From NCBI GenBank assembly GCA_036377675.1, contig DASUXY010000032.1:1-64000 (forward strand): a stretch of DNA of 64,000 nt, given 5' to 3'. Origin of the DNA: DASUXY01 sp036377675. Its GTDB lineage: Bacteria; Bacillota; Bacilli; Bacillales; Amphibacillaceae. Below are positions 16,409-25,403 of this stretch, one piece after another. The translations under genes and the position numbers were made by a program. The notes below the pieces were generated by a model. That model was not told the DNA's origin. It saw nothing but the letters and a program-made list of their open reading frames with translations, and searched no databases. Within the stretch, counting starts at the first letter, position 1. Each line of letters opens with the position of its first letter.

Positions 16409-17829
16409 TTAAAATTGAAGATTTAGTCGGAGGGTATGCAAAAAAACGGATCATTAACGGCTTAAACTTACAAATTAATCAAGGGGAGTTTTTTGTTCTT
16501 CTCGGTCCAAATGGTAGCGGTAAAACGACGCTCTTTAAACTCGTAACCGGTCAGTTACCGATTCAGCACGGTCGAATTTCAATTGCTGGAAAATCGCTCT
16601 CCACCCTATCAAAGATTGACAAAGCAAAACATATAGCAGTTTTAACGCAAGAAGTACATATTTCTTTTGATTTTACCGTTGAAGAAATTGTTAGTCTCGG
16701 ACGCTATCCGCATCAAAAGAGTCTTTTTAAACGGCTCACAACAGATGATCGAGAAGTTATTGAAACGGTCATGGACATGTTAAAAATAAATCAGTTTCGA
16801 AACACTCCTTTTCGAATGCTTAGTGGCGGTGAAAAGCAACGTGTGTTATTAGCGAAAGCTTTAGCTCAAGAGCCAGAAATCTTGTTGTTAGATGAACCGA
16901 CGAATCACTTAGATATTAAACATACCTTTCAAATGTTAGATATGCTAAAAGAATGGCAACAAACAAAGAACTTAACGATTTTTGCGATTTTACATGATTT
17001 GAATGTGGCATCATTGTATGCAGATCGCGTTGCTCTTTTACATGAAGGAAATGTGGTAGACGTGGGAGATATTAACACGTTGCGTAATGAAACACAATTA
17101 GAAAAAGTGTATGAAGTTCAAGTTAAAACACAACCTCACCCGATCGTTCCTAAACCACAATTAGTAATGACACCAACCTATACAAATTCTGAAAGCGAGA
17201 CACCGGATGGTCATTCGTTAACGATTAAACAAAACGAAGCACATATTCATCTGCAATTTGAACAACCGCTACGGACAATTTCCAATGGAATGGTTGGGGG
17301 AGGGATTGAATGGTTTAAACATTTCTGTTTGTTTCACGTTGAAACGAACAATCATTGCTCGGAACAAATGATTTATCAACAGATGGAAGCATATGATATT
17401 CCTTTTGAGCAAGCTGTTGGGATCATGACAACGGCAAACATCGCAGATACAGTGATCGTTACGAAACGAAAAGATAATTTCGAAATGATCGCCCTTGTAA
17501 TCGTAGATCTAATGGTCAATCAACATTCGTTACCATCAAGAGCTCCGCGAATGATTCATATGATGATTTTTATGGACGGTCATGTAACGGATGCTTCGTT
17601 AGTGAGTGGCTATATGGCAGCAGCAGAGGCAAAGGCTATGGCCATACAACATTTAAAACCGGCTCACCATCCACTGAAAAATAGTGACATCAACGATTGT
17701 TTAGTCGTAGCTGCCCAGCAACAAAGAAATGGGACGGTCGATGTAGAAGAAGCTGACGTGCGTAAAGGCATTATGAACATCGCCTATGAAGCGATGAAAA
17801 AGGCATTACATAAATATGTGCAAACGTAG
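16405..17829 (+). CDS. Fused corrinoid ABC ATPase and adenosylcobinamide amidohydrolase (BtuD-CbiZ)
   Basis: Residues 1 to about 245 form an ABC ATPase: GPNGSGKTT (Walker A), LSGGEKQR and ILLLDEPTNHLD. Residues from about 270 to 474 form a CbiZ domain (SNGMVGGGI, GIMTTANIADTV), which removes the aminopropanol arm of adenosylcobinamide to give adenosylcobyrate. The same fusion is known as YvrA in B. subtilis. Joining uptake to remodelling fits salvage of incomplete corrinoids. GTG/ATG ambiguity does not arise: ATG overlaps the btuC stop. Confidence 0.88.
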   Translation: MIKIEDLVGGYAKKRIINGLNLQINQGEFFVLLGPNGSGKTTLFKLVTGQLPIQHGRISIAGKSLSTLSKIDKAKHIAVLTQEVHISFDFTVEEIVSLGRYPHQKSLFKRLTTDDREVIETVMDMLKINQFRNTPFRMLSGGEKQRVLLAKALAQEPEILLLDEPTNHLDIKHTFQMLDMLKEWQQTKNLTIFAILHDLNVASLYADRVALLHEGNVVDVGDINTLRNETQLEKVYEVQVKTQPHPIVPKPQLVMTPTYTNSESETPDGHSLTIKQNEAHIHLQFEQPLRTISNGMVGGGIEWFKHFCLFHVETNNHCSEQMIYQQMEAYDIPFEQAVGIMTTANIADTVIVTKRKDNFEMIALVIVDLMVNQHSLPSRAPRMIHMMIFMDGHVTDASLVSGYMAAAEAKAMAIQHLKPAHHPLKNSDINDCLVVAAQQQRNGTVDVEEADVRKGIMNIAYEAMKKALHKYVQT

Positions 17830-17885
17830 CCATTAAGGTATCGTACAGATGAAGGATGAGGTTTACGCAAGAGAGGAGATGATCA

Positions 17886-19277
17886 ATGATGAGTGAACGG
17901 CGAATAGTCATCGCTGGTACAGGAAGCGGTGTCGGAAAAACAACAGTGACGATTGGGTTGATGGCAGCACTCATGAAAAAAGGAGTCGCTGTACAAGGAT
18001 TTAAATGTGGTCCTGATTATATTGATCCTTCTTATCATACGGCTGTAACGAAGCGCGTGTCTCGGAATTTGGATAGTTGGATGCTGTCGGAACAAACGAA
18101 TTTAGATATCATCCAACATGGGAGTGAAGGCGCCGATGTATCGATCATTGAAGGAGTTATGGGGCTGTTTGATGGGAAGAGTCCTGAGACGAATGAAGGA
18201 AGTACTGCCGAAATCAGCATGCTTACGCAAAGCCCCATCATACTCGTCGTCAATTGCGCGAGCATGGCCCGAAGTGCAGCAGCGATCGTAAAAGGGTTTC
18301 AACTGTTTGAAGCAGGTGTTCACATCGTCGGTGTCATCGCGAATAAAGTCGGCAGTGAAGGGCATTTTCAACTCGTAAAAACTGCCATTGAACAGGAATG
18401 TCAGATCCCCGTTATCGGGTATTTAAAACGAGAAATGGACCTTGAAATCCCCGAAAGAAGCCTCGGTCTCATTCCTTCTATTGAACGAGGTGATCTCGAT
18501 TCGTTTTTTGATAAACTAGGGGAACTTATGCTTGATAGCGTTGATTTAGACAAACTTTTAGAAATAAGTGAAGCTCCTCCTTTAGCGAATGAGCGGCGAA
18601 TGCCTTCCCTTTTTACCAAAAAAAATGCCCCGTTTGTAACGATTGCAGTTGCGAAAGATGCTGCTTTTAATGCTTATTATGTAGAAAACATTGAACTAAT
18701 GAAAGCTTATGGAGCTGAAATTGTTTACTTTTCTCCGTTAGCGAATGAAGGGTTACCTGAACATATGGATGGGCTTTATTTAGGTGGAAATCTTCCAGAA
18801 GAGTTTGTCGGTCAACTGGCAGCCAATACGGACGTAAAACAGTCGATTACCAAGGCGATTGAAAACGGTTTACCGACGTTGGCGGAAGGGGGAGGTTTTA
18901 TGTACTTAACGTCATCGATTGAGACGACGGATCAATCGGTGCATAACATGGTCGGAGTCATCCCAGCTAAAGTACATATTCATTCCCATTTAAAGGCTAT
19001 TGGCTATCGAGAAATTAGAGGGACGGCTGCAAATTACTTACTCGAACATGGCCAAGTAGCTAAAGGCCATGAGTTCCATTACACAACCGTTGAATGTACA
19101 GAGGATGATTCTCCTCTTCCTTATGCTTATGAAACAAAAGGAAGCCGTGGGATGAAGGAAGATGGATATGTGACGCACAATGTCGTCGCAGGATATCCTC
19201 AGTTTCATTTTGCCTCCTGTCCAGAAATGGTAACCAATTGGCTGCAAAAATGTTTACAGGTGAAGAAAAGTAAGTAA
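17886..19277 (+). CDS. Cobyrinate a,c-diamide synthase-like protein (CobB/CbiA) lacking the glutaminase cysteine
   Basis: The N-terminal DTBS-like ATP-binding domain is intact: GTGSGVGKTT at 11-20, FKCGPDYIDPSYH at 39-51, IEGVMGLFDG at 88-97. The C-terminal class I glutaminase-like domain reads TLAEGGGFMYL at 331-341 where CbiA proteins read AECGGLMYL, so Gly335 replaces the nucleophilic Cys; the later GHEFHY segment with its histidines is kept. 463 residues, not truncated. It may use ammonia, another subunit, or another substrate. Located between btuD-cbiZ and the adenosyltransferase under the B12 riboswitch. ATG 17886 is the first of two tandem ATGs behind GAGAGGAG. Confidence 0.82.
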   Translation: MMSERRIVIAGTGSGVGKTTVTIGLMAALMKKGVAVQGFKCGPDYIDPSYHTAVTKRVSRNLDSWMLSEQTNLDIIQHGSEGADVSIIEGVMGLFDGKSPETNEGSTAEISMLTQSPIILVVNCASMARSAAAIVKGFQLFEAGVHIVGVIANKVGSEGHFQLVKTAIEQECQIPVIGYLKREMDLEIPERSLGLIPSIERGDLDSFFDKLGELMLDSVDLDKLLEISEAPPLANERRMPSLFTKKNAPFVTIAVAKDAAFNAYYVENIELMKAYGAEIVYFSPLANEGLPEHMDGLYLGGNLPEEFVGQLAANTDVKQSITKAIENGLPTLAEGGGFMYLTSSIETTDQSVHNMVGVIPAKVHIHSHLKAIGYREIRGTAANYLLEHGQVAKGHEFHYTTVECTEDDSPLPYAYETKGSRGMKEDGYVTHNVVAGYPQFHFASCPEMVTNWLQKCLQVKKSK

Positions 19278-19319
19278 TTTTCAATGATCGTTATGTATCA
19301 AATAATAGGAGGTAGAACG

Positions 19320-19871
19320 ATGAAAAAAGAAAATCGAAAGGACCGAGGATTAACACTCGTTTATACAGGGGATGGAAAGGGAAAAACAACAGCTGCGTTA
19401 GGCCTTGTTTTACGAGCGGTCGGTAGAGGCTTGAACGTGAAAATGTATCAATTTATTAAATCACCGCAACGCTCATACGGAGAACAAATCGCCCTGCAAA
19501 AATTAGGAGTTGAAATGGTCCAGCTTGGCATTGGTTTTACATGGACGAAAACAGCTGAAAAGCATCGACAAGCGTTAAAGAAAGCATGGCCAATAGCGCG
19601 AGATGCTGTGATGAGTGGTGAATATGATGTAGTCATTTTAGATGAATTAAATAATGCATTATCGATTGACCGGTTTCCGATTGATGATGTGCTTCCACGC
19701 GAAGAAGTTTTTGACATGATTAAAAATAAACCAAAACATGTGCACCTCGTCATTACAGGGAGAAACGCGTTGCCTGAAATAAAAGAGTTAGCTGATCTTG
19801 TCTCCGTCGTGCAACCAGAAAAGCATTATTATAATGATGGTGTGAAAGCGGTCAAAGGGATTGAATTTTAA
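19320..19871 (+). CDS. cobO: Corrinoid adenosyltransferase, CobA/CobO/BtuR type
   Basis: Transfers the adenosyl group of ATP to cob(I)alamin or cobinamide. P-loop GDGKGKTTAALG near the N-terminus, YQFIKSP, ILDELNNAL (Walker B-like) and LVITGRNALPE are family hallmarks. 183 residues from the ATG at 19320, which lies 7 nt after AGGAGG; an open frame continues upstream to 19284 without a ribosome site. Last gene of the B12 salvage operon; it makes the adenosylated substrate that CbiZ prefers. Confidence 0.9.
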   Translation: MKKENRKDRGLTLVYTGDGKGKTTAALGLVLRAVGRGLNVKMYQFIKSPQRSYGEQIALQKLGVEMVQLGIGFTWTKTAEKHRQALKKAWPIARDAVMSGEYDVVILDELNNALSIDRFPIDDVLPREEVFDMIKNKPKHVHLVITGRNALPEIKELADLVSVVQPEKHYYNDGVKAVKGIEF

Positions 19872-19947
19872 TGATTCCACACAAGGAGTCTTCCTTCCAA
19901 GTATGGGAATATATAGTATAATGAGAGGGTGAAGGAGGAATATACAG

Positions 19948-21339
19948 ATGAATAATCAAGCAAAAATAATCTTTGCAAATGATGCTCGCATACAAGCGAA
20001 TAAGCAGTGGACACAATATATAGAACACCATACCAATGACTTTTGCACGTTGTTTACGTATGGTCAATTGTTCGTTGCGATTAAAGAAATAAAGGAACAA
20101 AGTCAATCAAGTGACAAGGTACGAATGATTGCTGGGTCGATTGCTCGTGAATTAAGTAAGCATAAGGTGGAGAAAGCTAGTGTTGTCGGAGAAGAGCTTG
20201 AGAAAGCTTTTTCTACATTAACAAAAGGACAGGTCATTACAGCTTTTGTTGAAGGATGGAATTTAGGTACATACAATTATGTGACATACCGAAGCGACCA
20301 ATCACCTGTTTCAACCGAGTTAACGATTGAAGGAAATCAAGACTATGATTCCTTTATAAAAGCAGGCAAAAACCGTGCCGAAGCGGTTGCTTTTTCCCGT
20401 GATTTAATGAATGACATTCCGAGTGCCTTACATCCGCAAACCTTTCCCGAACGACTCGAGGAAGAATTTAACGGAACTGATGTAGACGTGAAGACATTTA
20501 CGAAAGAAGACTTAGAAAAAATGGAAATGAACGGTGTGTTAACGGTCGGACAAGGTAGTGAACATGAACCGACTTTCGTCGAAATGACTTATCGCGGGAA
20601 TCCTGACAAACCGCTCGTCGCTCTTGTCGGAAAAGGAGTCACCTTTGATACGGGTGGCATCAGTTTGAAAAGGGGACGTCATTTAAGTGATATGCGGATG
20701 GACATGGGTGGTGCTGCGGCGGTAGCAGGTGCGATGAAATTGTTAGCAGCCTCTCAAGCAGACGTCAATGTCGTCGGTTTGATCCCTATGGTCGAAAACA
20801 TGCCTGACAGTACAGCTGTTCTCCCGGGTGATGTCATTCGCTATAAGAATGGACACACGGTACAAATTGGAAACTCCGATGCAGAAGGTCGACTTATTTT
20901 GGCAGATGGGATCATCCGTGCTGGTGAGTTAGAAGCCGATTACATCGTTGATATTGCCACATTGACTGGCGCCATTGTCGCTGCTCTCGGATCAAAAATG
21001 GCCGGAGTGTTTGGTGATGAACAATTGTCACTGGCGATGAAGAAACTCGGTGATGAAAACGGTGACTTCAACTGGCCGATGCCACTCGTCGATGCCTATG
21101 AAAGCTACTTGAAGAGCGATTATGCTGACGTGAACAACGTAAGCTCAAAAAGTGAAGCAGGCTCTATTACTGCAGGCCTCTTTTTACGTTGCTTCGTACC
21201 TGAAGAGAGTAAATGGGTACATGTTGACATGGCCGGCGTGATGGAAAGTAACGAAGAAGGCTACTATGCAAAATCAGCAACCGGTTACGGTGCAAGATTA
21301 TTAGCGGATTTCGCACACTATGTTGCGAATGAGCGGTGA
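19948..21339 (+). CDS. pepA: Leucyl aminopeptidase (M17 family)
   Basis: Cytosolic two-zinc aminopeptidase. The catalytic C-terminal half carries GKGVTFDTGGISLK, RMDMGGAAAVAG and the signature NSDAEGRL (usually NTDAEGRL). 463 residues, slightly short of the common 480-500 because of a compact N-terminal domain. Ribosome site GAAGGAGG. A TATAAT at 19917-19922 suggests its own promoter, so it is likely independent of the B12 operon. Confidence 0.9.
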   Translation: MNNQAKIIFANDARIQANKQWTQYIEHHTNDFCTLFTYGQLFVAIKEIKEQSQSSDKVRMIAGSIARELSKHKVEKASVVGEELEKAFSTLTKGQVITAFVEGWNLGTYNYVTYRSDQSPVSTELTIEGNQDYDSFIKAGKNRAEAVAFSRDLMNDIPSALHPQTFPERLEEEFNGTDVDVKTFTKEDLEKMEMNGVLTVGQGSEHEPTFVEMTYRGNPDKPLVALVGKGVTFDTGGISLKRGRHLSDMRMDMGGAAAVAGAMKLLAASQADVNVVGLIPMVENMPDSTAVLPGDVIRYKNGHTVQIGNSDAEGRLILADGIIRAGELEADYIVDIATLTGAIVAALGSKMAGVFGDEQLSLAMKKLGDENGDFNWPMPLVDAYESYLKSDYADVNNVSSKSEAGSITAGLFLRCFVPEESKWVHVDMAGVMESNEEGYYAKSATGYGARLLADFAHYVANER

Positions 21340-21519
21340 GGATCGAAAGAGGTGCTGATCTAATGGTTCCATCGTATGACCGCTTTAACTTTGCAAGACA
21401 GTGTCAATGGGTATACCGATTTGCATATTGAGTTGAATGGAATATCTTTATGATCAAGCACAACGGGAATTTGAAAATGAAGTGATTCATTAAAAGAGAC
21501 GACTTACAATCATCATTGG
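21340..21519 (+). other. Non-coding gap with short broken frames
   Basis: Between pepA and its terminator only frames of under 40 codons occur, some of them protein-like (for example MEYLYDQAQREFENEVIH at about 21440-21493). They may be remnants of a decayed gene; no family is recognised. Confidence 0.2.
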
Positions 21520-21570
21520 AAACCGTCTGTTTATAATCCTCACATTAGATTGTAAGCAGACGGTTTTTTG
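21520..21570 (+). terminator. Rho-independent terminator
   Basis: Stem AAACCGTCTG / CAGACGGTTT with a 27-nt loop followed by TTTT. Confidence 0.8.
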
Positions 21571-21706
21571 AATTGGAATTATAGCGATGGTTAAACCGTT
21601 TTTAAAATATGTTCAACGAAAATCAATTCACTCGTATGAAGACCTTCAGTGCTTGCCATGTGGGGTATTAAACAATAAAGAACTTGTCTTTAAAAAGGGG
21701 TTTTAT

Positions 21707-22864
21707 ATGAATAAAAGATACTTTATGATCATTGCCATAACTATCGTTATAAGTAGTGTTATAGCGTATTATTACTTGTTTCATACGGATTCGATTCGTG
21801 AGAAAGAAATGGATGAAACAGATTTTTTAAAAGATAAAGTGGCAGTTGTTTATTATTCTACAACAATCGATACAAGACCAGGAAAGGGCTTTGCTGTATT
21901 TATTGATCAAAAAGGAGAGGCATATCCATTTGAGACGAAGGGGCTTGAATTAGGTAGCTCTGCATTTAATGGAAAAACAGTGTTTTTTCAAGATGAAACA
22001 AATGATTATACTTTATCTACTGAATTAAAGAAGGAAAAAAGAGATAAGCCTCAATTTACGGGAGATTATATTGGTGAGAATCCAAAAGATAACTCTTTTT
22101 TCTCTATTTTTAATACCGGGTTTGCAGAAAATGGTGAGGGATATGAGTCGGATATTTATTGGAAACATAATCAACAGCATAAGAAAGATACGCTCCCCTT
22201 TTTTATTGAAACACGTGGACAGCATAAAAACAATATTTATACGATTTCTGGAGACGTTACAATGGACGAAAAAGATGATCATGAATCATACACATTTGCA
22301 TTGCATAAAACCACACTTTCAGCTGAGGCAAAAACAGTAGAAATCATGTCTTGGAATGATTCAGATGAGCCGTTACCATTGAGTCATATGCATTATTTCA
22401 ATAAACATCTTTATTATTTGGACACAGTATCACGCAAAGAAAAATCAGAGTTTAGAATGGTTGATTTGGATTTGAAAAATAAACAAGTTGATGATCAGAT
22501 AATTTTCGAGGTCGATTTGAAAGAAACAGACGACTTTTTACCACATAGTGTTCATAAGAATGCTCATATAGACAAAGATAAATTTTATATGATTGATGGC
22601 AAAGGAAATGTATATTCCACGGACCTTCGAACCGGTTCATCTAAAAAGGAGTTTCACATAAAAACGGAATTCCAACCACATGATTTTGTAGAAGTAGATT
22701 GGAGAGATCATTATTTATATCTTTATTTTAATACTACGGATAAATCTGCATTAGAAACATATGATTTAACATCAGGCGAACGGATCGATCGATTGGAAAT
22801 TAAAGGGGTTGAAGCAATAAAGAAAAACAAAATATATTCTTACGATTTGTTAATTTTAAAATAG
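21707..22864 (+). CDS. Hypothetical membrane-anchored extracytoplasmic protein
   Basis: 385 residues: one N-terminal membrane helix (about 5-24, FMIIAITIVISSVIAYYYLF) followed by a long polar region rich in short beta-strand patterns (for example GKGFAVFIDQKGEAYPF, HLYYLDTVS, GNVYSTDLRTG, LYLYFNTTD) that recalls a beta-propeller. I recognise no family. The ATG at 21707 is preceded by AAAAAGGGG; an open frame extends further upstream to 21587 without support. It has no obvious operon partner. Confidence 0.65.
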   Translation: MNKRYFMIIAITIVISSVIAYYYLFHTDSIREKEMDETDFLKDKVAVVYYSTTIDTRPGKGFAVFIDQKGEAYPFETKGLELGSSAFNGKTVFFQDETNDYTLSTELKKEKRDKPQFTGDYIGENPKDNSFFSIFNTGFAENGEGYESDIYWKHNQQHKKDTLPFFIETRGQHKNNIYTISGDVTMDEKDDHESYTFALHKTTLSAEAKTVEIMSWNDSDEPLPLSHMHYFNKHLYYLDTVSRKEKSEFRMVDLDLKNKQVDDQIIFEVDLKETDDFLPHSVHKNAHIDKDKFYMIDGKGNVYSTDLRTGSSKKEFHIKTEFQPHDFVEVDWRDHYLYLYFNTTDKSALETYDLTSGERIDRLEIKGVEAIKKNKIYSYDLLILK

Positions 22865-22952
22865 GATAATGATGGTTAGTGTTCATTCACGCCATAAAAC
22901 GATTGTTCGTTTGTTACGTAGTAAAAGAAACTCAGCTTTTGACAGGGCTTAT

Positions 22953-22981
22953 TTGCAATTGAATACACCTATCCATATGAT
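22953..22981 (+). promoter_or_regulatory. Probable promoter of the ABC transporter operon
   Basis: TTGCAA (22953-22958), 17-nt spacer, TATGAT (22976-22981), about 240 nt before the binding-protein start. No hairpin with a T-run that a GlpP-type antiterminator could control is evident in the leader. Nothing else is clear in the gap 22865-23217. Confidence 0.5.
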
Positions 22982-23217
22982 AAAAGGGAATCAAATAGAT
23001 AACATAAGGAAAATAGGATTAAAACCCTATACTCTCCCTATTTACAAGAGTGAGAATATTTGTTAAAGTATAAATAATTGAATATCTCTCTAGAAAATGA
23101 AGAGAAGAGAACTTAACTTTAATCGCATGCCTCACTGTGGAGTGTGTGTACCTGTTGATGTTCCTTCTCTTTTTTTAGTTAGTGAGAATTCAATCACGAA
23201 TAAGAGGAGGAATAAAT

Positions 23218-24258
23218 ATGAAATTTCGCTTCATTACTTTCTCAATTTTAAGTTTATTCTTTATTCTTCTCATGAATGCTTGTGCCGAGAGTGATTCTAC
23301 AAACGTTTCGGGCAAAGGTGATTCTGATCAAGGCATAACGTTATATTCACCTGAAACACCAGATTTAAGTAAAGAGTTAGCACAAAAATATGAAGAACTT
23401 TATGGTGAACAAGTGAATGTTCATTATGCGGGGACAAATGTCCTGGTGAATCAAATGATGGCAGAAAAAGAAAACCCTCAAGCAGACGTATGGTATGGCG
23501 GGGGAGGAATTCTCCCATTTGAAGCTGCTGTTGATAAAGACATTATTGCACAATATGTACCCGAAAGTGCCGAGGACTGGGAAGTTGTAGAAGATGGGAT
23601 TAAAACAAAACATGAAGATGATTATTATACAGGTGTGGAAGTTTTTGTACTCGGATTTTCTTATAATACAGAGCTCGTATCCGAAGATGAAGCCCCAAAA
23701 TCGTGGGAAGACTTATTAGATCCAAAATGGGAGGGAAAAATTCAATTTCCGAATCCGGCAGCGTCTGGAACATCTACATTGATGGTATTGAGCTATATGA
23801 TGGAACATGGTGAAGATGAAGGTTGGGCGTATTTTCAAAAATTGACCGATCAAGCAAACTCCATTCCTGATTCGGGTTCAGCTCCGACAAAAGCTGTGGC
23901 GATGGGAGAAGCTCACATTGGTGTTGGATTTGACTTTATGGCTTATGAACATCAAAACAACGGGGAAACAGTAGATTTTATCGTTCCAGATAAAACCCCA
24001 ATATTAGTTAATCCGATGACATTAGTAAAAGGTGGCCCAAATCCAGACGGTGGAAAGAAGTTTATGGAGTTTATGTTAAGTGAAGAAGCACAAGAAATTT
24101 TATCTAGTTGGGCTCATATTCCAATAAATCCTGAAGTAGAATCTACAACACCATTATCTGTAGAAAATATTAAAGATCATGCAGTCGATTTAGATATCGA
24201 TTGGGTAAATGAGAACTATGATCGCATTCGCAATGAATGGGGAAACAAAATTAAGTAA
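23218..24258 (+). CDS. ABC transporter substrate-binding lipoprotein (FbpA/AfuA/PhnS-like)
   Basis: Signal peptide with lipobox LMNAC (Cys20), then a binding domain beginning ITLYSPETPDLSKELAQKYEE, the group that includes ferric, sugar-phosphate and phosphonate receptors. PKSWEDLLDPKWEGKIQFPNPAASGT is typical of the whole group. The paired tyrosines that bind iron in FbpA are not evident, so an organic phosphate or phosphonate is more likely than iron. 346 residues; ATG behind GAGGAGG. First gene of a four-gene unit with an ATPase, double permease and phosphatase. Confidence 0.75.
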   Translation: MKFRFITFSILSLFFILLMNACAESDSTNVSGKGDSDQGITLYSPETPDLSKELAQKYEELYGEQVNVHYAGTNVLVNQMMAEKENPQADVWYGGGGILPFEAAVDKDIIAQYVPESAEDWEVVEDGIKTKHEDDYYTGVEVFVLGFSYNTELVSEDEAPKSWEDLLDPKWEGKIQFPNPAASGTSTLMVLSYMMEHGEDEGWAYFQKLTDQANSIPDSGSAPTKAVAMGEAHIGVGFDFMAYEHQNNGETVDFIVPDKTPILVNPMTLVKGGPNPDGGKKFMEFMLSEEAQEILSSWAHIPINPEVESTTPLSVENIKDHAVDLDIDWVNENYDRIRNEWGNKIK

Positions 24259-24272
24259 AGGAAGATGATATT

Positions 24273-25403
24273 ATGGGGTCTGTTGTAGTAGAAGGTCTGA
24301 CAAAGGATTTTTCAGGAGTCAATGTACTTAACAATATAAATTTGCACATAGAAGAGGGCGAGTTTTTCGCCCTCTTGGGACCTTCAGGCTGTGGTAAGAC
24401 AACAACGATGAGATGTATCGCCGGTTTTGAAGAACCGACGAGGGGAATGATAAAAATTGGTGATCAGATTGTAAACGACTTGTCTCCAAATGAAAGAAAT
24501 TGTGGGATGGTGTTCCAAAGTTACGCATTGTTCCCTCATATGAATGTGTTCGACAACGTGGCCTATAGTTTAAATATAAAAGACCTTAAAAAAAGTAATT
24601 TCTTTAAAAAAATGGGTGTATACACAAGGATGCTGAACAATAGCTTTGTAAAGTATCCAAAAAAAACCGAGCAATTAGTTATGGATGTATTAGATTATGT
24701 TGAGTTGACGGATCATGCTAAAAAAATGACGAATGAACTTTCAGGAGGCCAACAACAAAGAGTAGCTTTAGCTAGGGCCCTCATCATGGAACCTCAGATT
24801 CTCTTAATGGATGAACCTTTGTCAAACCTTGATAAAAAGCTTAGATATTCGATGAGAAACACAATCAGAAAAATTCAACAAGATCTTAAAATTACGACAA
24901 TCTTTGTTACTCATGATCAAGAAGAAGCCATGAGTATAGCTGACAGAGTGGCTGTGATGAAAGAGGGAGAAATTTTACAAGTTGGAACACCAACTGATTT
25001 ATATAGTCATCCGAAGACATCTTTTATTGCCGATTTTGTCGGTACGTCAAACATTTTAAAAGGGAAGATTGTCCATAAAGACAATGGGGTTACCTCTGTT
25101 CAAATCGGAGAACAATTAATCGTCAAATCAACAACAGATCTAAATAAAGACGAGGCTCAAGTCATTATCAGGCCAGAAAACATTCATGTGTTGGATGAAC
25201 ATTCGCACTTCAAGTCGTACGATAATGTTTTTGAAGGTACCGTTGACGTGGCAACATATCTCGGATCAACAGTGAGATATGAAGTAGTTACAGGTAGTCA
25301 CATCTTCATAGTAGATACCGTTTACGAATCAGGTCATAAGGTTTTAGAAAAAGGTTCTACTGTAAAGCTCGGAATTTCCTCTGAAAGGGTGTTGCTCATA
25401 TGA
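24273..25403 (+). CDS. ABC transporter ATP-binding protein (FbpC/PotA-like)
   Basis: 376 residues. Walker A GPSGCGKTT at 36-44, signature LSGGQQQR, Walker B ILLMDEPLSNLD, H-loop FVTHDQEEAM, followed by a C-terminal TOBE domain of about 110 residues. An extra stretch between Walker A and the signature (DLKKSNFFKKMGVYTRMLNN) is an insertion relative to typical homologues. Start ATG follows AAAGGAAG; the stop overlaps the permease start (ATGA). Confidence 0.82.
   Translation: MGSVVVEGLTKDFSGVNVLNNINLHIEEGEFFALLGPSGCGKTTTMRCIAGFEEPTRGMIKIGDQIVNDLSPNERNCGMVFQSYALFPHMNVFDNVAYSLNIKDLKKSNFFKKMGVYTRMLNNSFVKYPKKTEQLVMDVLDYVELTDHAKKMTNELSGGQQQRVALARALIMEPQILLMDEPLSNLDKKLRYSMRNTIRKIQQDLKITTIFVTHDQEEAMSIADRVAVMKEGEILQVGTPTDLYSHPKTSFIADFVGTSNILKGKIVHKDNGVTSVQIGEQLIVKSTTDLNKDEAQVIIRPENIHVLDEHSHFKSYDNVFEGTVDVATYLGSTVRYEVVTGSHIFIVDTVYESGHKVLEKGSTVKLGISSERVLLI

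Noticed and set aside
22869..23294. Two short open frames before the ABC operon
   Set aside because: No ribosome sites or conserved motifs; the second overlaps the binding-protein start in another frame and the first overlaps the promoter.
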